From Thermogemmatispora carboxidivorans (GTDB taxonomy: Bacteria > Chloroflexota > Ktedonobacteria > Ktedonobacterales > Ktedonobacteraceae), in NCBI RefSeq assembly GCF_000702505.1, contig NZ_JNIM01000001.1, forward strand, positions 4,278,001 through 4,342,000: 64,000 nucleotides of DNA, in the 5' to 3' direction. The notes beneath the pieces were generated by a model. That model was not told where the DNA came from. It worked only from the letters and a program-made list of their open reading frames with translations, and made no database searches. This document shows positions 62,492 to 64,000 of the stretch, piece by piece (within the stretch, counting starts at the first letter, position 1; the number at the start of each line of letters is the position of its first letter). A program made the position numbers and the translations under genes.

Positions 62492-62582
62492 GTACACGAC
62501 AAACGACCGTCAGTCACGGTAGTTAATCGTGCCCTGCCCCTCGTACTTCACGAAGGACAGAGGCTATCTAGGTACACGACAA
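62492..62582. repeat. Direct repeat GTACACGACAA upstream of the DUF5679 gene
   Basis: Two exact 11-bp copies, at 62492-62502 and 62572-62582, are 80 bp apart in the 350-bp divergent spacer between the DUF5679 and MFS genes. On the minus strand they read TTGTCGTGTAC and could be regulator sites. Confidence 0.45.
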
Positions 62583-62812
62583 TATTACTCTCTCTGGTTC
62601 ATTTCCCGAAAGCATAGGGCTGGATTGGCTATGCAAAGTGTCTCTCTCCCTGTGCTATAGTAAAATCCAGAGCCTTGCCGCCTGCCTGCCACAGCAGAAA
62701 GAAAGGCACAACGCACTTCATATCCAGAGAAACAGAGAAAATCATATATTATTATAAATAAAAGGCGGTAAGTGACTCTCCTGTCACTGTCGGCAAGATA
62801 CGAGGAATGTCT

Positions 62813-64000
62813 GTGAGGGATCTTGAACCAGAACGAGGCATATCTGAAGCCTCTAGCGGCGCGCAGGCTCGCCACGACCCCTATCGTGCCCTGCGCTACC
62901 GCAACTTTCGCCTGCTCTTTATTGGCATCTTTCTCTCTTCGATTGGCGAGCAGATGGTCACGGTGGCCATTGGCTGGGAGCTATACGACCGCACACACTC
63001 GGCATTGGCCCTGGGACTAGTTGGCCTGGTGCAGGTGGTGCCCGTGCTCTGCCTCTCGCTGCTAGCTGGCCACCTGGCGGACCGTCTGAATCGGCGCCGC
63101 ATGGTCATGCTGGCGCAGGCTGTCCTGGCCCTCTGCTCCCTGGAGCTGATGCTCCTCTCCTGGCAGCGCGGCCCGCTCTGGCTCATCTATGGTTGTCTGC
63201 TAATCATCGGCACGGCCACGGCCTTCAACGAGCCGGCCAGTGCGGCGCTCCTGCCCCAGACCCTGCCACCGGCCCTCTACGCCAACGCCGCCACCTGGGA
63301 GAGCAGCGCCTGGCAGCTGGCGTCAGTCGTTGGGCCGGCCCTGGGTGGCTTCCTGGTGGCTCTCTTCCAGGGCGCCACGCCTGTCTACGGTCTCAATGCC
63401 CTGGCCATTGGTCTCTATCTCGTCCTGCTGGCCCTGCTGCGCCTGCATCCGGCTCCAGCGGCGCCATCTCGGAGCGACGAGCAGAGCAAGGAGGGGACCC
63501 TGCGCTCGCTAGCCGAGGGCCTGCGCTTCTTGCGGCGTAGCCAGATCATTCTAGCAGCCATCACGCTCGACCTCTTTGCCGTTCTCTTCGGTGGCGCCAC
63601 CAGCCTGCTGCCGATCTACGCGCGCGACATCCTGCAGGTCGGTCCCACTGGTCTGGGCTGGCTCCAGGCTGCTCCATCGATCGGCGCCGTCTGTGTGGCC
63701 TTCCTGCTGGCCCACCTCCCGCCCTTTCAGCGAGCCGGGCGCACTCTCCTGCTAGCGGTGGCCGGCTTTGGCCTGGCCACCATCATCTTTGGTCTTTCGC
63801 GCTCCTTCTGGCTCTCGCTGCTCATGCTCTTCATCCTGGGCGGACTCGACAACATCAGCGTAGTCATTCGCGGCACCCTGCTGATGACGCGCACGCCGGA
63901 CCACATGCGTGGGCGCGTGGCGGCGGTCAATACCATCTTCATCGCCGCCTCCAACAAGCTGGGTGGCTTTGAGTCGGGTCTGGCCGCTCAGCTCTTCGGT
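62813..64000 (+). CDS. MFS transporter, N-terminal part (3' end outside window)
   Basis: The frame runs off the window. After a short polar N-terminus comes YRNFRLLFIGIFLSSIGEQM (helix 1). The cytoplasmic loop between helices 2 and 3 is GHLADRLNRRRMVML, the MFS signature. Further helices follow, with GTATAFNEPASAALLPQTLP and MTRTPDHMRGRVAAVNTIF, as in the ENTS/MFS-3 family of exporters. I prefer the GTG at 62813, six nt after GAGGA; an ATG at 62807 abuts the ribosome site. Likely an exporter; substrate unknown. Confidence 0.9.
   Translation, partial: MRDLEPERGISEASSGAQARHDPYRALRYRNFRLLFIGIFLSSIGEQMVTVAIGWELYDRTHSALALGLVGLVQVVPVLCLSLLAGHLADRLNRRRMVMLAQAVLALCSLELMLLSWQRGPLWLIYGCLLIIGTATAFNEPASAALLPQTLPPALYANAATWESSAWQLASVVGPALGGFLVALFQGATPVYGLNALAIGLYLVLLALLRLHPAPAAPSRSDEQSKEGTLRSLAEGLRFLRRSQIILAAITLDLFAVLFGGATSLLPIYARDILQVGPTGLGWLQAAPSIGAVCVAFLLAHLPPFQRAGRTLLLAVAGFGLATIIFGLSRSFWLSLLMLFILGGLDNISVVIRGTLLMTRTPDHMRGRVAAVNTIFIAASNKLGGFESGLAAQLFG

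Overview
The window is GC-rich, gene-dense bacterial DNA. A Ktedonobacteria-like member of the Chloroflexota (Thermogemmatispora type) fits best. The pointers are the many XRE regulators with long helical C-termini, a large HTH/NTPase/WD40 protein, a DUF5679 zinc-ribbon gene, TTG and GTG starts, and intergenic spacers full of short tandem repeats. This assignment is inference; no rRNA, tRNA or other marker gene is present.

Layout. 0-2.8 kb (+): end of a sugar-acid operon (SDR, aldo/keto reductase, amidohydrolase lactonase) resembling non-phosphorylating L-fucose/L-rhamnose catabolism. 2.9-5.1 kb (-): a Tm-1-like/UPF0261 protein and a PEP-hydrolase-family TIM barrel, translationally coupled. 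5.6-7.8 kb (-): groES-groEL. 8.3 kb (+): moaC. 9.0-19.5 kb (-): eleven tightly packed genes, many with 4-bp overlaps. They encode a split PEP-synthase/phenylphosphate-synthase-like dikinase, a GntR/FCD regulator, two cyclase-family hydrolases, a three-subunit molybdenum hydroxylase, a fumarylacetoacetate hydrolase (FAH) homologue, an ABM monooxygenase and a histidine phosphatase. A sigma-A-like promoter sits in front of the first gene. 20.0-31.1 kb: an accessory region with a coiled-coil gene, an orphan seven-repeat CRISPR array with its own promoter, four full-length XRE-helical-repeat regulators plus at least three relics of such genes, and a small operon (FNR-like Cys-motif miniprotein, methyltransferase, basic protein). 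31.4 kb: a siderophore-interacting-protein homologue behind a striking double dyad. 32.3-39.3 kb (-): a yhf-type operon (YhfZ, YhfY, YhfU, YhfT, phosphotriesterase, YhfS, YhfX; no YhfW). 39.5-46.9 kb (-): a branched-chain-type ABC transporter with fused ATPases, an SDR, and a frameshifted FAH-family gene. 47.7-52.8 kb: a berberine-bridge-type oxidase (+) and a meta-cleavage-like set (extradiol dioxygenase, FAD monooxygenase, ACMSD-like amidohydrolase; -). 53.4-57.2 kb (+): a 1272-aa XRE/NTPase/14xWD40 protein. 57.7-62.0 kb (+): epimerase, ABM monooxygenase, FAH, SMP-30 lactonase and VOC protein. 62.3 kb (-): DUF5679 miniprotein. 62.8 kb to the end (+): an MFS transporter cut by the window edge.

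The theme is catabolism of aromatic, heterocyclic or sugar-acid substrates in separate modules that reuse the same enzyme families (ABM+FAH pairs, cyclases, SDRs). The two signals I consider most novel are: (1) a four-copy promoter-like element with invariant spacing, each copy pointing at a catabolic gene (47.1, 47.3, 53.2 and 57.4 kb); and (2) the eleven-gene operon that pairs a split dikinase with a molybdenum hydroxylase and a phosphatase.
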